Positions 6,787 through 13,800 of a stretch of DNA of 13,800 nucleotides are shown in pieces. Numbering within the stretch: the first letter of the stretch is position 1; each line of letters begins with the position of its first letter. This stretch comes from Mailhella sp. GTDB lineage: Bacteria; Desulfobacterota; Desulfovibrionia; Desulfovibrionales; Desulfovibrionaceae. The DNA lies in NCBI GenBank assembly GCA_017522745.1, contig JAFWYI010000289.1:1-13800 (forward strand). The letters are read 5' to 3'. The notes beneath the pieces were generated by a model, which worked only from the letters and a program-made list of their open reading frames with translations, ran no database searches and was not told the DNA's origin. A program made the position numbers and the translations under genes.

Positions 6787-6803
6787 GCAAGAGTTTATCT
6801 TGC
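6787..6803. promoter_or_regulatory. Inverted repeat in the recA / PP-loop divergent region
   Basis: GCAAGA (6787-6792), five bases, then TCTTGC (6798-6803): a perfect 6+6 dyad that overlaps the recA -35 box by four bases. This is where a repressor of the SOS response would sit. It resembles neither the E. coli nor the Bacillus LexA box. Assignment to LexA is speculative. Confidence 0.35.
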
Positions 6804-6828
6804 TCACAAGGCGCTGATTTGCTATTAT
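6800..6828 (+). promoter_or_regulatory. Sigma-70 promoter of recA
   Basis: TTGCTC (6800-6805) and TATTAT (6823-6828) are separated by 17 bases. The start would fall near 6835, leaving a leader of about 26 bases with AGGGAG (6846-6851) before the ATG at 6861. Confidence 0.65.
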
Positions 6829-6860
6829 TCATCGACTTAATTCTCAGGGAGTGAACATCC

Positions 6861-7931
6861 ATGGCGAAAAAGCCTCTCGTTTCCGCTGAAGACGCCCGCC
6901 GCGAAGCCCTCAAGACTGCCCTCAGCACCATCGAACGCAAGTATGGTCAGGGCGCTGTCATGAAGCTCTCCGACGGCGCTCACGTACACGTTCCCGTCAT
7001 CCCCACCGGCTCCATCGGTCTCGACCTTGCCCTCGGCATCGGCGGAGTTCCGCGTGGCCGCGTGACCGAAATATACGGCCCCGAATCTTCCGGTAAGACC
7101 ACGCTTACCCTGCACATCATCGCTGAATGTCAGCGCATGGGCGGCGTGGCCGCCTTCATCGACGCCGAACACGCCCTCGATGTGACCTACGCCGCACGCC
7201 TTGGCGTGAACACCGAAGAGCTGCTCATCTCTCAGCCCGATCATGGCGAGCAGGCCCTCGATATCGCCGACATGCTCGTGCGTTCCGGCGCTGTGGATAT
7301 CGTGGTCATCGACTCCGTGGCCGCACTTATCCCGCAGTCCGAACTCGAAGGCAATATGGGTGAAACGCAGGTCGGCAGTCAGGCCCGCCTCATGTCGCAC
7401 GCTCTGCGCAAGCTCACCGGTACCATCCATAAGTCCCGCACCTGCGTTATCTTCATCAACCAGATCCGTATGAAGATTGGTCAGATGGGCTACGGCAGCC
7501 CCGAAACCACCACCGGCGGTAACGCGCTCAAGTTCTACAGCTCCGTGCGTATGGACATCCGCCGCACGCAGACCCTCAAGGACAAGGACGAAGCCTACGG
7601 CTCCCTTACCCGCGTGAAGGTCGTGAAGAACAAGATGGCGCCTCCTTTCCGCGAAGCCAAGTTCGATATCGTCTGGGGTACGGGTATTTCTCGTGCTGGC
7701 GAGATCCTCGACATGGCCGTGGAAGCCGGCATCGTTGATAAGAGCGGCGCCTGGTTCGCCTACGGCGATGAAAAGCTCGGTCAGGGCCGTGACCGCGTGC
7801 GCGACATGCTCAACGAAAACATCGCCCTGCGCGATGAGATAGAAGCCAAGGTGCGCGAACATCTCGGCTTCGGCGAAGGTCTTCCCGCTGGCGAAATGTC
7901 CGGTGGAGAAGATGCCTACGACGAAATATAA
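6861..7931 (+). CDS. recA: RecA recombinase
   Basis: A 356-residue RecA of normal length. It forms ATP-dependent filaments on single-stranded DNA, catalyses strand exchange, and triggers LexA self-cleavage in the SOS response. Walker A is GPESSGKT (73-80), Walker B is VVIDS (148-152). The L1 region has ELEGNMG (161-167), followed by INQIRMKIG (199-207) and the L2 segment ending [12 protein letters not shown]. The usual QPDTGEQAL appears as QPDHGEQAL (125-133), a small variation. The C-terminal tail is acidic, as expected. AGGGAG nine bases before the ATG fixes the start. Codon choice is strongly biased to C/G endings, consistent with high expression. The next gene, alaS, follows after 80 bases and a hairpin; no recX lies between. 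Confidence 0.98.
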   Translation: MAKKPLVSAEDARREALKTALSTIERKYGQGAVMKLSDGAHVHVPVIPTGSIGLDLALGIGGVPRGRVTEIYGPESSGKTTLTLHIIAECQRMGGVAAFIDAEHALDVTYAARLGVNTEELLISQPDHGEQALDIADMLVRSGAVDIVVIDSVAALIPQSELEGNMGETQVGSQARLMSHALRKLTGTIHKSRTCVIFINQIRMKIGQMGYGSPETTTGGNALKFYSSVRMDIRRTQTLKDKDEAYGSLTRVKVVKNKMAPPFREAKFDIVWGTGISRAGEILDMAVEAGIVDKSGAWFAYGDEKLGQGRDRVRDMLNENIALRDEIEAKVREHLGFGEGLPAGEMSGGEDAYDEI

Positions 7932-7947
7932 ACCACTCAGTCATCAG

Positions 7948-7978
7948 CGGGGGAAGGATATTCCCCCGTATCTTATTT
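7948..7978 (+). terminator. Rho-independent terminator after recA
   Basis: CGGGGGAA (7948-7955) pairs perfectly with TTCCCCCG (7961-7968) around GGATA, followed by TATCTTATTT. It begins 16 bases after the recA stop. The T-tract is interrupted, so some read-through into alaS is plausible. Confidence 0.75.
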
Positions 7979-8011
7979 GAGGCCAAGCCTCCCCACAATT
8001 CAGGAGAGAAC

Positions 8012-10666
8012 ATGCTCACTGCTCAGGAAATACGCCGTAGATTTTTGGAATTCTTTGCTAAGAATGGTCACGCTGTCGTGCCTTCCTCTTCCCTCGTTCC
8101 CAAGGACGACCCCACGCTGATGTTCACCAACGCCGGTATGGTGCAGTTCAAGAAGCTCTACCTCGGTCAGGAAAAGCGTTCCTACAACTGCGCCGCCACC
8201 TCGCAGAAGTGCCTCCGCGTGAGCGGCAAGCACAACGACCTTGAGAACGTGGGCCGTACTGCCCGCCACCACACCTTCTTCGAAATGCTGGGCAACTTCG
8301 CCTTCGCTTCCTACTTCAAGCGCGAAGCCATCACCTTTGCCTGGAAGTTCATCACCGAAGAACTCCAGCTCCCCAAGGATCGCCTCTACGTTTCCGTGTT
8401 CCAGGACGACGATGAAGCCTTCGGTCTCTGGCAGGAGATCGCCGGTTTCGGTCCCGACCGCATCATCCGTATGGGCGAGAAGGACAACTTCTGGACCATG
8501 GGCGACACCGGCCCCTGCGGTCCCTGCTCCGAGATCTACATCGACCAGGGCGAAGACATGGCCTGCGGCCCCGACTGCGGCATCGGCAAGTGCGACTGCG
8601 ACCGCTTCCTCGAGATCTGGAACCTCGTGTTCACGCAGTACGATCAGAAGCAGCCCGGCGTTCGCGAAGCTCTGGAACATCCGAACATCGATACCGGCAT
8701 GGGCCTCGAACGTATCGCCGCCGTGTGCCAGAACAAGCGTTCCAACTTCGACTGCGACCTGTTCCAGGACATCATCCAGTACGCTGCTTCCGTGGCTGGC
8801 GTGACCTACACTTTCTCTGCTCCCGACACCAACGATGTGGACACCGCCCTGCGCGTCATCGCCGACCACAGCCGCTCCGCCGCCTTCATGATCGCTGACG
8901 GCATCCTGCCTTCCAACGAAGGCCGCGGCTACGTGCTTCGTCGTCTCATCCGTCGCGCTCTGCGTTTCGCCACCCTCATGGGCGTGCAGGAAGCCTTCCT
9001 GTACAAGACCGTGAGCAAGGTCGTGGACGTGATGGGCGACGATTACCCCGAACTGCGCGAACACGCCGAATTCATCTCCCGCGTGGTGTTTGAAGAAGAA
9101 AATCGCTTCCGCGTCACCCTCGATAAGGGCCTCGCTCTGCTCGACAGCGAACTCGCCGCTCTTGCCGCCGAAGGCAAGACCGTCATCCCCGGTGAAGTGG
9201 CCTTCCGTCTCAACGACACCTACGGCTTCCCCCTCGATATCGTGTCCGACGTGGCCTACAAGCGTGGCTTCACCGTGGACGAAGAAGGCTTCACCGAACA
9301 CATGCAGGCTCAGCGTGTCCGCGCTCGTGCCGCCTGGAAGGGGTCTGGCGAAAAGGACCTTGCCGGTCGCTTCAAGGGTCTTCTCGAAGAAGGCGTGCAG
9401 TCTGCTTTCGTGGGCTACACCAGCCTGAAGGCTGATTCCCGCATCGTGTCCCTCATGGATGAAGACGCCCTCCCCGTGGAAAGCCTCAAGGCTGGCGACA
9501 AGGGCTATCTCGTGACCACCCAGACTCCTTTCTACGGCGCTTCCGGCGGTCAGGCCGGTGACACCGGCTTCGTCTTCGCTCCTGAAGGCAAGGTCGCTGT
9601 CGTGGATACCATCAAGCCCATGCCCACGCTCACCGTTCAGCACATCGAAGTGCTGGAAGGCGTGGTCCTCGCCGATCAGGAAGTGAGCATGGAAGTCACC
9701 GATGGTCAGCGTGTGGCCAGCGCCCGCAACCACTCCTGTACCCATCTGCTTCAGGCTGCTCTCCGCAAGGTTCTCGGCACGCACGTGCATCAGGCCGGTT
9801 CTTCCGTTGGTCCCGACCATCTGCGCTTCGACTTCACCCACATCGCTGCCATGACTCCTGAAGAGATCGCCGCTGTGGAACGCGAAGTGAACGCCATGAT
9901 CCTTGCCGACCATCCTGTGGTGGCCAGCGAAATGAGTCACGACGAAGCAGTGAAGGCCGGTGCCATGGCTCTGTTCAACGAAAAGTACGGCGACAAGGTG
10001 CGCGTGGTCTCCATGGGCGCTGAAGGCGAAGAGCCCTGTTCTCTCGAACTCTGCGGCGGTACTCACCTTGCCCGCACTGGTCAGGCCGGTTCCTTCGTCA
10101 TCCTGTCCGAAGGCGGCGTGGCTGCTGGCGTGCGCCGCATCGAAGCCGCTACCGGCTGGAACGCCTACGAAGTCATGGCTCAGCGCCGTGCCGAGCTGAA
10201 TGAACTTTCTTCCATGCTCAAGGTCCGTTCTTCCGACATCGCTTCCCGCGTGGACGCTATGCAGAAGGAGATCAAGGCCCTGCGTAAGGAACTGGAAAAG
10301 GCTCAGGCCGCCAGCCGCGGCGACGTGATGAGCGCCGTGGAAGAGATCGCCGGCGTGAAGGTGCTTGCCGCTAAGGCCAGCGCCATGAACGTGAAGGCCC
10401 TGCGCGAAATGATGGACGACGTGCGCTCCAAGATGCCTTCCGGCGTTGCCTGCCTCGTGGCTGAAGACAACGGCAAAGCCCAGATGATACTCTACGTCTC
10501 CAAGGATCTGCACGACCGCTTCACCGCCCCTGCCCTCATCAAGGACGTGGCCGTGGCTATCGCCGGCTCCGGCGGCGGCCGTCCCGACCAGGCTCAGGCC
10601 GGCGGCACCAACCCCGCTGGCATCGACGAAGCCTTCAAGATCCTGAAGGAAAAGATTCAGGGATAG
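8012..10666 (+). CDS. alaS: Alanyl-tRNA synthetase
   Basis: An 884-residue class II synthetase that charges tRNA-Ala with alanine and edits mischarged Ser and Gly. The aminoacylation domain occupies about the first 240 residues (MFTNAGM at 37-43; [13 protein letters not shown] at 164-176; motif 3 region [11 protein letters not shown] at 227-237). Four extra cysteines (C185, C189, C194, C196) precede RFLEIWN, a common arrangement in this family. The editing domain has its metal-binding HSCTH (574-578) and CGGTH (681-685). The C-terminal DHHA1-type domain ends with the glycine-rich [18 protein letters not shown] (8002-8007) precedes the ATG at 8012. A small hairpin (GAGGC-CAA-GCCTC, 7979-7991) lies just upstream of the ribosome site. 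No fault is visible. Transcription is by recA read-through or a promoter I cannot identify in the 80-base gap. Confidence 0.98.
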   Translation: MLTAQEIRRRFLEFFAKNGHAVVPSSSLVPKDDPTLMFTNAGMVQFKKLYLGQEKRSYNCAATSQKCLRVSGKHNDLENVGRTARHHTFFEMLGNFAFASYFKREAITFAWKFITEELQLPKDRLYVSVFQDDDEAFGLWQEIAGFGPDRIIRMGEKDNFWTMGDTGPCGPCSEIYIDQGEDMACGPDCGIGKCDCDRFLEIWNLVFTQYDQKQPGVREALEHPNIDTGMGLERIAAVCQNKRSNFDCDLFQDIIQYAASVAGVTYTFSAPDTNDVDTALRVIADHSRSAAFMIADGILPSNEGRGYVLRRLIRRALRFATLMGVQEAFLYKTVSKVVDVMGDDYPELREHAEFISRVVFEEENRFRVTLDKGLALLDSELAALAAEGKTVIPGEVAFRLNDTYGFPLDIVSDVAYKRGFTVDEEGFTEHMQAQRVRARAAWKGSGEKDLAGRFKGLLEEGVQSAFVGYTSLKADSRIVSLMDEDALPVESLKAGDKGYLVTTQTPFYGASGGQAGDTGFVFAPEGKVAVVDTIKPMPTLTVQHIEVLEGVVLADQEVSMEVTDGQRVASARNHSCTHLLQAALRKVLGTHVHQAGSSVGPDHLRFDFTHIAAMTPEEIAAVEREVNAMILADHPVVASEMSHDEAVKAGAMALFNEKYGDKVRVVSMGAEGEEPCSLELCGGTHLARTGQAGSFVILSEGGVAAGVRRIEAATGWNAYEVMAQRRAELNELSSMLKVRSSDIASRVDAMQKEIKALRKELEKAQAASRGDVMSAVEEIAGVKVLAAKASAMNVKALREMMDDVRSKMPSGVACLVAEDNGKAQMILYVSKDLHDRFTAPALIKDVAVAIAGSGGGRPDQAQAGGTNPAGIDEAFKILKEKIQG

Positions 10667-10675
10667 TTTGAGATG

Positions 10676-10724
10676 GCGGGGAAGGGAAGGAAACTTTTGA
10701 AAAAGTGTTCCTTTCCTTCCCCGC
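10676..10724 (+). terminator. Long stem-loop after alaS
   Basis: GCGGGGAAGG...GAAGGAA pairs with TTCCTTTCCTTCCCCGC, and an ACTTTT/AAAGT inner stem closes the loop. Such long GC-rich stems with AACTTTT/AAAAAGT inner pairs are, to my recollection, common after genes in Desulfovibrio genomes. No clean U-tract follows on the plus strand, so efficiency is uncertain. Confidence 0.6.
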
Positions 10725-10777
10725 ACCCCATCCCATCCTTCAAAACTTTTTGGCAAGTTTGATTTTGGGAAGAACGC

Positions 10778-11059
10778 ATGCGCAATGTATTACTCCTGCT
10801 AGTAGTCATACTTATTATGATGACTGGGTGTACGAAATCGAGTGGCGTGATGGAGTTTAGCCCCAAACTGTATTCTGTGTCAGTCGATGTCGATAGCGAA
10901 ATCTACGGTCTTGGTTCTGCAAAAAAGAAGGCTTATGAAGAAGCAAAAAGCTTTTGCCTTTCACAAAGCAAAGCTTTGGAAGTAGAGTCTATAGACGGTT
11001 TGGCTAATCCTATTGGATATACGACCGCAACGATTATTTTTCGTTGTGTAGATAAGTAG
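10778..11059 (+). CDS. Small predicted lipoprotein, unknown function
   Basis: A 93-residue protein I do not recognise. Residues 2-15 form a hydrophobic signal segment, and MMTGC with C18 makes a plausible signal peptidase II lipobox. The mature protein would be a lipid-anchored 76-residue domain facing the periplasm. That domain has a lysine-rich helix (SAKKKAYEEAKSFC, 47-60) and a final strand ending IIFRCVDK. Two cysteines, C60 and C90, could form a disulfide. GGGAAG a few bases before the ATG supports the start. By my count the gene is about 41% GC (115 of 282 bases). It uses TTA, CTA, ATA and AAA codons that recA and alaS largely avoid, so recent transfer is likely. Long hairpins lie on both sides, so it is probably transcribed alone or by read-through. 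Confidence 0.7.
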   Translation: MRNVLLLLVVILIMMTGCTKSSGVMEFSPKLYSVSVDVDSEIYGLGSAKKKAYEEAKSFCLSQSKALEVESIDGLANPIGYTTATIIFRCVDK

Positions 11060-11065
11060 TTTTGT

Positions 11066-11088
11066 CCTCCCAAATGCTTTTCGGGAGG
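11066..11088 (+). terminator. Short hairpin after the lipoprotein gene
   Basis: CCTCCC (11066-11071) pairs with GGGAGG (11083-11088) around an 11-base loop, 6 bases after the stop. The same CCTCCC/GGGAGG sequences recur in the next hairpin, so alternative pairings between the two are possible. Confidence 0.4.
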
Positions 11089-11093
11089 GAGCG

Positions 11094-11137
11094 CGAGGGA
11101 GGAGCTTTTCTCAGAAAAGCTGCCTCCCTCGTATCTT
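11094..11137 (+). terminator. Long near-perfect terminator hairpin before mutM
   Basis: CGAGGGAGG pairs with CCTCCCTCG, and AGCTTTTC pairs with GAAAAGCT around TCA, with only one bulged base (11094-11131). TATCTT follows. It ends 22 bases before the mutM ATG, so mutM may need a promoter I cannot see or may rely on read-through. Confidence 0.7.
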
Positions 11138-11159
11138 AAAAAAGAAAAAGAGACACCAC

Positions 11160-12107
11160 ATGCCCGAACTTCCAGAAGTCGAAACAGTAGCGCGTACGCT
11201 GGCTCCGCAGGTGTGCGGGCGGCGCATCGTGGGCATCAGCGTGCTGAATGCCGGAACGTGGCAGGGCGGCACGGCGGCTGGCGATGTGGAAGCTCTCCGC
11301 CCCTGTATCCGTGGTATCAGCAGGCGCGGCAAGCTCCTGATTTTGCATTTCGGAGAAGGCGGGCCGGAGGCCTGTGAGGCAGGGATAGAGATTCCTGTGC
11401 CGACCAGTGCGGAGCATTGGCCACTTTTCTATTCTGCGGCAGGCTTGGAGCGCGGCAGGCTTGGACTTGTCGGGAAGTTTCCGCATGAGATCACGGCTCT
11501 GGCCTTCCATCTTCGCATGACAGGGCGTCTGTTCGTCTACCCTCAGGGAACGGAGCCGGGAGCGCATACACGTGTGGTGTTTACGCTCGATGACGGCCGC
11601 CTGTTGTTCTTCGACGATACGCGCAAGTTCGGGCAGGTGAGGGGGCTTTGCAGTGCAGAGTTGGATGCCTGGAAATTCTGGCGCGAACTGGGGCCGGAAC
11701 CTCTTGAGATGAGCGGCGAGGAATTTGTCGGACGATTCGGCTCCCGCAAGGCTGTGAAATCGCTCCTGCTTGATCAGGGCATAGTAGCTGGCGTGGGCAA
11801 TATCTATGCGGACGAAAGTCTGTTCCGGGCTGGCATACGGCCCGATGCCCGGGGATGCGACATCGAAGCGGAACGGCTGGCCGCTTTGCATGTGGCGCTG
11901 GTGGAGGTCCTGCTCCTGTCTATCCGGGAATGCGGCAGTTCTATCCGTGATTACCGCACGGCCCGCGGCGACGTGGGCGCGTTCCAGAATTCCTTCTTCG
12001 TCTACGGCAGAGCAGGGGAGGCATGCCGCGTCTGCGGAACGAGGCTGGAGTCGACCCGCACGGCAGGAAGGGCTACGGTGTTCTGCCCGAAGTGCCAGAA
12101 GTATTAA
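11160..12107 (+). CDS. mutM: Formamidopyrimidine-DNA glycosylase (Fpg/MutM) with an internal insertion
   Basis: A 315-residue bifunctional glycosylase/AP lyase that removes 8-oxoguanine and FaPy lesions. The start is fixed by the catalytic N-terminus PELPEVE (Pro2 and Glu3 after Met removal). K58 in RRGKLL matches the conserved beta-strand lysine, and M120 in LRMTG is the intercalating-loop position. R155 and F157 in DDTRKFG, and GVGNIYADESLF (211-222), are also conserved. The zinc finger has C289-X2-C292 and C309-X2-C312. E. coli Fpg is about 269 residues; here K58 and M120 are 62 apart rather than about 17, so roughly 45 extra residues sit in the N-terminal beta-sandwich (about 68-112). All catalytic and DNA-contact residues I can check are present. 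The ribosome site is weak (AAGAG). Confidence 0.95.
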   Translation: MPELPEVETVARTLAPQVCGRRIVGISVLNAGTWQGGTAAGDVEALRPCIRGISRRGKLLILHFGEGGPEACEAGIEIPVPTSAEHWPLFYSAAGLERGRLGLVGKFPHEITALAFHLRMTGRLFVYPQGTEPGAHTRVVFTLDDGRLLFFDDTRKFGQVRGLCSAELDAWKFWRELGPEPLEMSGEEFVGRFGSRKAVKSLLLDQGIVAGVGNIYADESLFRAGIRPDARGCDIEAERLAALHVALVEVLLLSIRECGSSIRDYRTARGDVGAFQNSFFVYGRAGEACRVCGTRLESTRTAGRATVFCPKCQKY

Positions 12108-12114
12108 ATAGTGA

Positions 12115-12138
12115 GAGCGACCGGCGGGTCGCTCTTCT
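12115..12138. terminator. Terminator between mutM and the convergent small gene
   Basis: GAGCGACC (12115-12122) pairs perfectly with GGTCGCTC (12127-12134) around GGCG, with TTCT following on the plus strand and a T/A-rich tail on the minus strand. It lies between the stops of mutM (12107) and the convergent gene (12156), so it probably works in both directions. Confidence 0.7.
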
Positions 12139-12155
12139 CGTATAATGCGTGGGGA

Positions 12156-12509
12156 TCAGCCGCGCGGCTTGAACTGGAGTACCGTGGCAGGTTTGTGCGG
12201 GGCCGTGGATTTTTCATCCTGCTGCCGTTCGTGATCACTGCGGGCGTCCATACGGCGCCAGGGGCGGAGGTCTTCCGTGCGGGGGCTTGGAGCAGCAGGC
12301 GCAGCCTCTTTTTCCGCAAGGCGCACGTTGAAAAGCTGGTTCTTCCCGCGCACGGCCTGAAGCACGGAAAGTACGATGGCGGCTTCTTCCCATTCGCGGG
12401 ATCCGTCGAACTCCTGAACGCGGCTCAGGTATTTTGGCCACAGGGCCATGAGCGAGGCTTCGTCCAGTCCGTTGAGCTGGCGTGCTATCTTCAGAAGCAG
12501 TTTTTCCAT
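12156..12509 (-). CDS. Small conserved protein of unknown function
   Basis: A 117-residue soluble protein. The first 67 or so residues look like a compact helical domain (LLLKIARQLNGLDEASLMALWPKYL fragmentarily: LLLKIARQLN, SLMALWPKYL, EWEEAAIVLSVLQAVRGKNQ). I believe this resembles a small family found in Desulfovibrio relatives, but cannot name a function. After about residue 68 it becomes a proline-, arginine- and alanine-rich, probably disordered tail ending in VLQFKPRG. No signal peptide, metal site or enzyme motif is seen. AGAGGA upstream of the ATG and a well-spaced sigma-70 promoter support it. It converges on mutM and is divergent from the AICAR transformylase gene. Longer plus-strand frames over the same DNA lack such support. 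Confidence 0.7.
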   Translation of the reverse strand: MEKLLLKIARQLNGLDEASLMALWPKYLSRVQEFDGSREWEEAAIVLSVLQAVRGKNQLFNVRLAEKEAAPAAPSPRTEDLRPWRRMDARSDHERQQDEKSTAPHKPATVLQFKPRG

Positions 12510-12559
12510 GTCGTCCTCTCTGCCGTTCGGGAATACGCTTTGGGCGCGGCGGCTTTTTC

Positions 12560-12588
12560 CTTATAGCGTGCATGAAGGCGCGGTGCAA
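12560..12588 (-). promoter_or_regulatory. Sigma-70 promoter for the small conserved gene
   Basis: On the minus strand TTGCAC (12583-12588) and TATAAG (12560-12565) are separated by exactly 17 bases. The predicted start is near 12553, giving a leader of about 44 bases to the ATG at 12509. Confidence 0.65.
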
Positions 12589-12641
12589 ATGGATTCTGTG
12601 CATCGAGTGGAGTGAGGAAAAGCGTTGGAGGCCAAAGATAG

Positions 12642-12661
12642 CGGGGATTCTCCCCGGGGAG
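12642..12661. repeat. GC-rich dyad between divergent promoters
   Basis: CGGGGA-TTC-TCCCCG (12642-12656) overlaps the perfect 12-bp palindrome CTCCCCGGGGAG (12650-12661). The two alternatives share the TCCCCG arm, so they are mutually exclusive. It lies in the 309-base gap between the small conserved gene and the AICAR transformylase. No T-tract follows on the plus strand, so it could be an operator or a remnant terminator. The remainder of 12589-12677 shows nothing I recognise. Confidence 0.4.
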
Positions 12662-12677
12662 CAGAGGTATAGCCTAT

Positions 12678-12706
12678 TTGCCCAGCGTTTGATTTTGTGC
12701 TAGAAA
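12678..12706 (+). promoter_or_regulatory. Sigma-70 promoter of the AICAR transformylase gene
   Basis: TTGCCC (12678-12683) and TAGAAA (12701-12706) are separated by 17 bases, with TGTGC just before the -10. The start would be near 12713, giving a leader of about 106 bases. Confidence 0.5.
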
Positions 12707-12712
12707 AAAAAG

Positions 12713-12818
12713 ATTGCCGGATGCGGCGGGGAACTGGCGTGGTGCCATGCTCCCGAGAATGTGCAGTGTTTCTGCATCATGCTGATATTTCAGATTTTTC
12801 GAATCGTGTGGAGTTGAT
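12713..12818 (+). promoter_or_regulatory. Structured leader of the AICAR transformylase mRNA
   Basis: Two stem-loops can form. In 12727-12755, a CGGG(G)A/TCCCG outer stem encloses GGC-GTGGT-GCC. In 12759-12780, ATGTGCAG pairs with CTGCA(t)CAT around TGTTT with one bulged base. The ribosome site GGAG (12810-12813) lies further down and is not paired in either. It does not show the conserved 3' half of the ZTP (pfl) riboswitch nor the purine-riboswitch core. It may be simple leader structure. Confidence 0.35.
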
Positions 12819-13800
12819 ATGAGCCAGCTGAAAGATATGTACCGCACCATCGTTGCGGACGGTTTCCCCGAAACCATGACCATTACCCTTGGTGAAAGCG
12901 TTCTCACCTACCAGAAGCGCACCTGGGAGATGGGCGGCGAAGTGCGCGGCCTGCGCTACGGTGAAAACCCCGATCAGCCCGCGGCTCTCTATGAATTTGT
13001 GGAAGGTGAGAACACGGTTGCTGGCCTCAAGTGGCGTTCTCCCAAGCAGGGCATCATCTCTGCTCTCACCGAAGAGCAGATGCTCCAGGCTGGCAAGCAC
13101 CCCGGCAAGACCAACCTCACTGACGTGGACAACGCCTGCAACATCCTGCAGTACCTCACCAAAAAGCCTGCCGCTACCATCCTCAAGCACAACAACCCCT
13201 GCGGTGCCGCCTGGGCCGATACCCTGTACGATGCTCTGCACAACGCCTTCTGGTGCGACCGTATCGCCGCTTTCGGCGGTGCGGTGGTGGTGAACCGCCC
13301 CCTCGATATGAAGTGCGCCGAACTCATCGCTTCCCAGTACTTCGAAGTGGTGGCTGCTCCCGCCTTTGAAGAGGGCGTGCTCGATGTCATCAAGAGCCGC
13401 AAGAACCTGCGTATCCTCGAACTGCCCGGTCTCGCGCACCTCGATGAGATCTGCGGCGTGCCCATGCTCGACTTCAAGAGCCTCACCGACGGCGGCATCG
13501 TCATCCAGAAGTCCTTCGTCAACCGTATCACCAGCGTGGATGACTTCATTCCCGCTACCGGCACCACCAAGGACGGTTCCGTGTTCACTGCCCGCAAGCC
13601 CAACGCTCAGGAAGCTGAAGACCTGCTCTTCGCCTGGGCTGTGGAAGCCGGCGTGACTTCCAACTCTGTCATCTTTGCCCGCAACGGTGCCACCGTGGCC
13701 ATCGGCACCGGTGAACAGGACCGCGTGGGCTGCGCTGAACTCGCCATCCACAAGGCTTACACCAAGTATGCCGACGTGCTGGCCTTCAAGCGTGCCAACA
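12819..13800 (+). CDS. Stand-alone AICAR transformylase (cut by the right edge)
   Basis: The first 327 codons of a phosphoribosylaminoimidazolecarboxamide formyltransferase, which transfers a formyl group from 10-formyl-THF to AICAR to make FAICAR, the penultimate step of IMP synthesis. Motifs are RYGENPDQ (46-53), the catalytic lysine-histidine pair in KHNNPCGAA (K123, H124), AFGGAVVVNR (151-160) and KNLR (195-198). In ordinary bifunctional PurH about 200 residues of IMP cyclohydrolase precede RYGENP; here only 45 do, so this is the separate transformylase form known from some anaerobes. IMP cyclohydrolase must be encoded elsewhere. GGAG six bases before the ATG at 12819 supports the start. 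The reading frame is still open at 13800. Codon bias is as strong as in recA. Confidence 0.93.
   Translation, partial: MSQLKDMYRTIVADGFPETMTITLGESVLTYQKRTWEMGGEVRGLRYGENPDQPAALYEFVEGENTVAGLKWRSPKQGIISALTEEQMLQAGKHPGKTNLTDVDNACNILQYLTKKPAATILKHNNPCGAAWADTLYDALHNAFWCDRIAAFGGAVVVNRPLDMKCAELIASQYFEVVAAPAFEEGVLDVIKSRKNLRILELPGLAHLDEICGVPMLDFKSLTDGGIVIQKSFVNRITSVDDFIPATGTTKDGSVFTARKPNAQEAEDLLFAWAVEAGVTSNSVIFARNGATVAIGTGEQDRVGCAELAIHKAYTKYADVLAFKRAN

Noticed and set aside
5658..6854. 398-codon plus-strand frame opposite the PP-loop gene
   Set aside because: The opposite strand has SGGLDS and the paired cysteines; this frame has no recognisable domain.
6837..7862. 341-codon frame opposite recA
   Set aside because: Same codon-bias effect; the composition is the mirror of RecA and no family is recognised.
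8000..10756. 918-codon open frame on the strand opposite alaS
   Set aside because: It mirrors alaS almost end to end. It arises because alaS almost never uses codons whose complements are stops in that frame. The translation is low-complexity (His, Gly, Ala, Val rich) with no motif or ribosome site.
12482..12703. 73-codon plus-strand frame between the divergent promoters
   Set aside because: It overlaps the start of the small conserved gene and both promoters, and has no ribosome site or recognisable sequence.
12727..12780. ZTP (pfl) riboswitch before the AICAR transformylase
   Set aside because: ACTGGCG resembles part of the 5' half, but the conserved CCGCCTGGGC-type 3' half is missing.
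12777..13751. 324-codon frame opposite the AICAR transformylase
   Set aside because: A mirror frame of a clear purine-synthesis gene with strong codon bias.
1..13800. CRISPR arrays, insertion sequences, toxin-antitoxin or defence genes
   Set aside because: No regularly spaced direct repeats, transposase motifs, terminal inverted repeats or such gene pairs were seen anywhere in the window.

Overview
The window looks like chromosomal DNA from a sulfate-reducing or related anaerobe of the Desulfovibrionales (Desulfovibrio/Bilophila/Mailhella type). The grounds are a tungsten-type aldehyde:ferredoxin oxidoreductase (AOR) under sigma-54 control, recA directly followed by alaS, a free-standing AICAR transformylase, and GC-rich genes with a strong preference for C/G-ending codons. 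This is inferred from gene content; no rRNA or other marker is present. I see no CRISPR array, insertion sequence, integrase, tRNA or rRNA.

Region 1 (1-3772, all minus strand) is the accessory part. In order of transcription it holds a beta-hydroxyacid dehydrogenase, a small GlcG/HbpS-like protein, an AcoR-like sigma-54 enhancer-binding protein (EBP), and the first 77 codons of an AOR that runs off the left edge. Between EBP and AOR lies a complete-looking sigma-54 control region: a -24/-12 promoter matching consensus at the key positions, a probable IHF site, and two 12-bp palindromes about 110-140 bp upstream as candidate EBP sites. The simplest reading is a regulated module for an unidentified hydroxyacid/aldehyde/acid conversion. 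This is the most interesting part of the window.

Region 2 (3773-6755, minus strand) begins with about 320 bp of non-coding DNA containing two strong stem-loops. It continues with ilvA (two ACT-like domains) and, upstream of it, a PP-loop ATPase with a probable NFACT-R RNA-binding tail, likely a tRNA-thiolation enzyme. These two genes are probably co-transcribed.

Region 3 (6756-12138, plus strand) is a housekeeping block. recA is divergent from the PP-loop gene, and an inverted repeat overlaps the recA -35 box. It is followed by a hairpin, alaS, a long hairpin, an AT-rich small lipoprotein gene (about 41% GC), another long hairpin, and mutM carrying an insertion of about 45 residues.

Region 4 (12139-13800) has a small unnamed protein on the minus strand, which I believe is conserved in Desulfovibrio. 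Divergent from it is a stand-alone AICAR transformylase that runs off the right edge, with a leader able to form two stem-loops. Each of these genes has a reasonable sigma-70 promoter.
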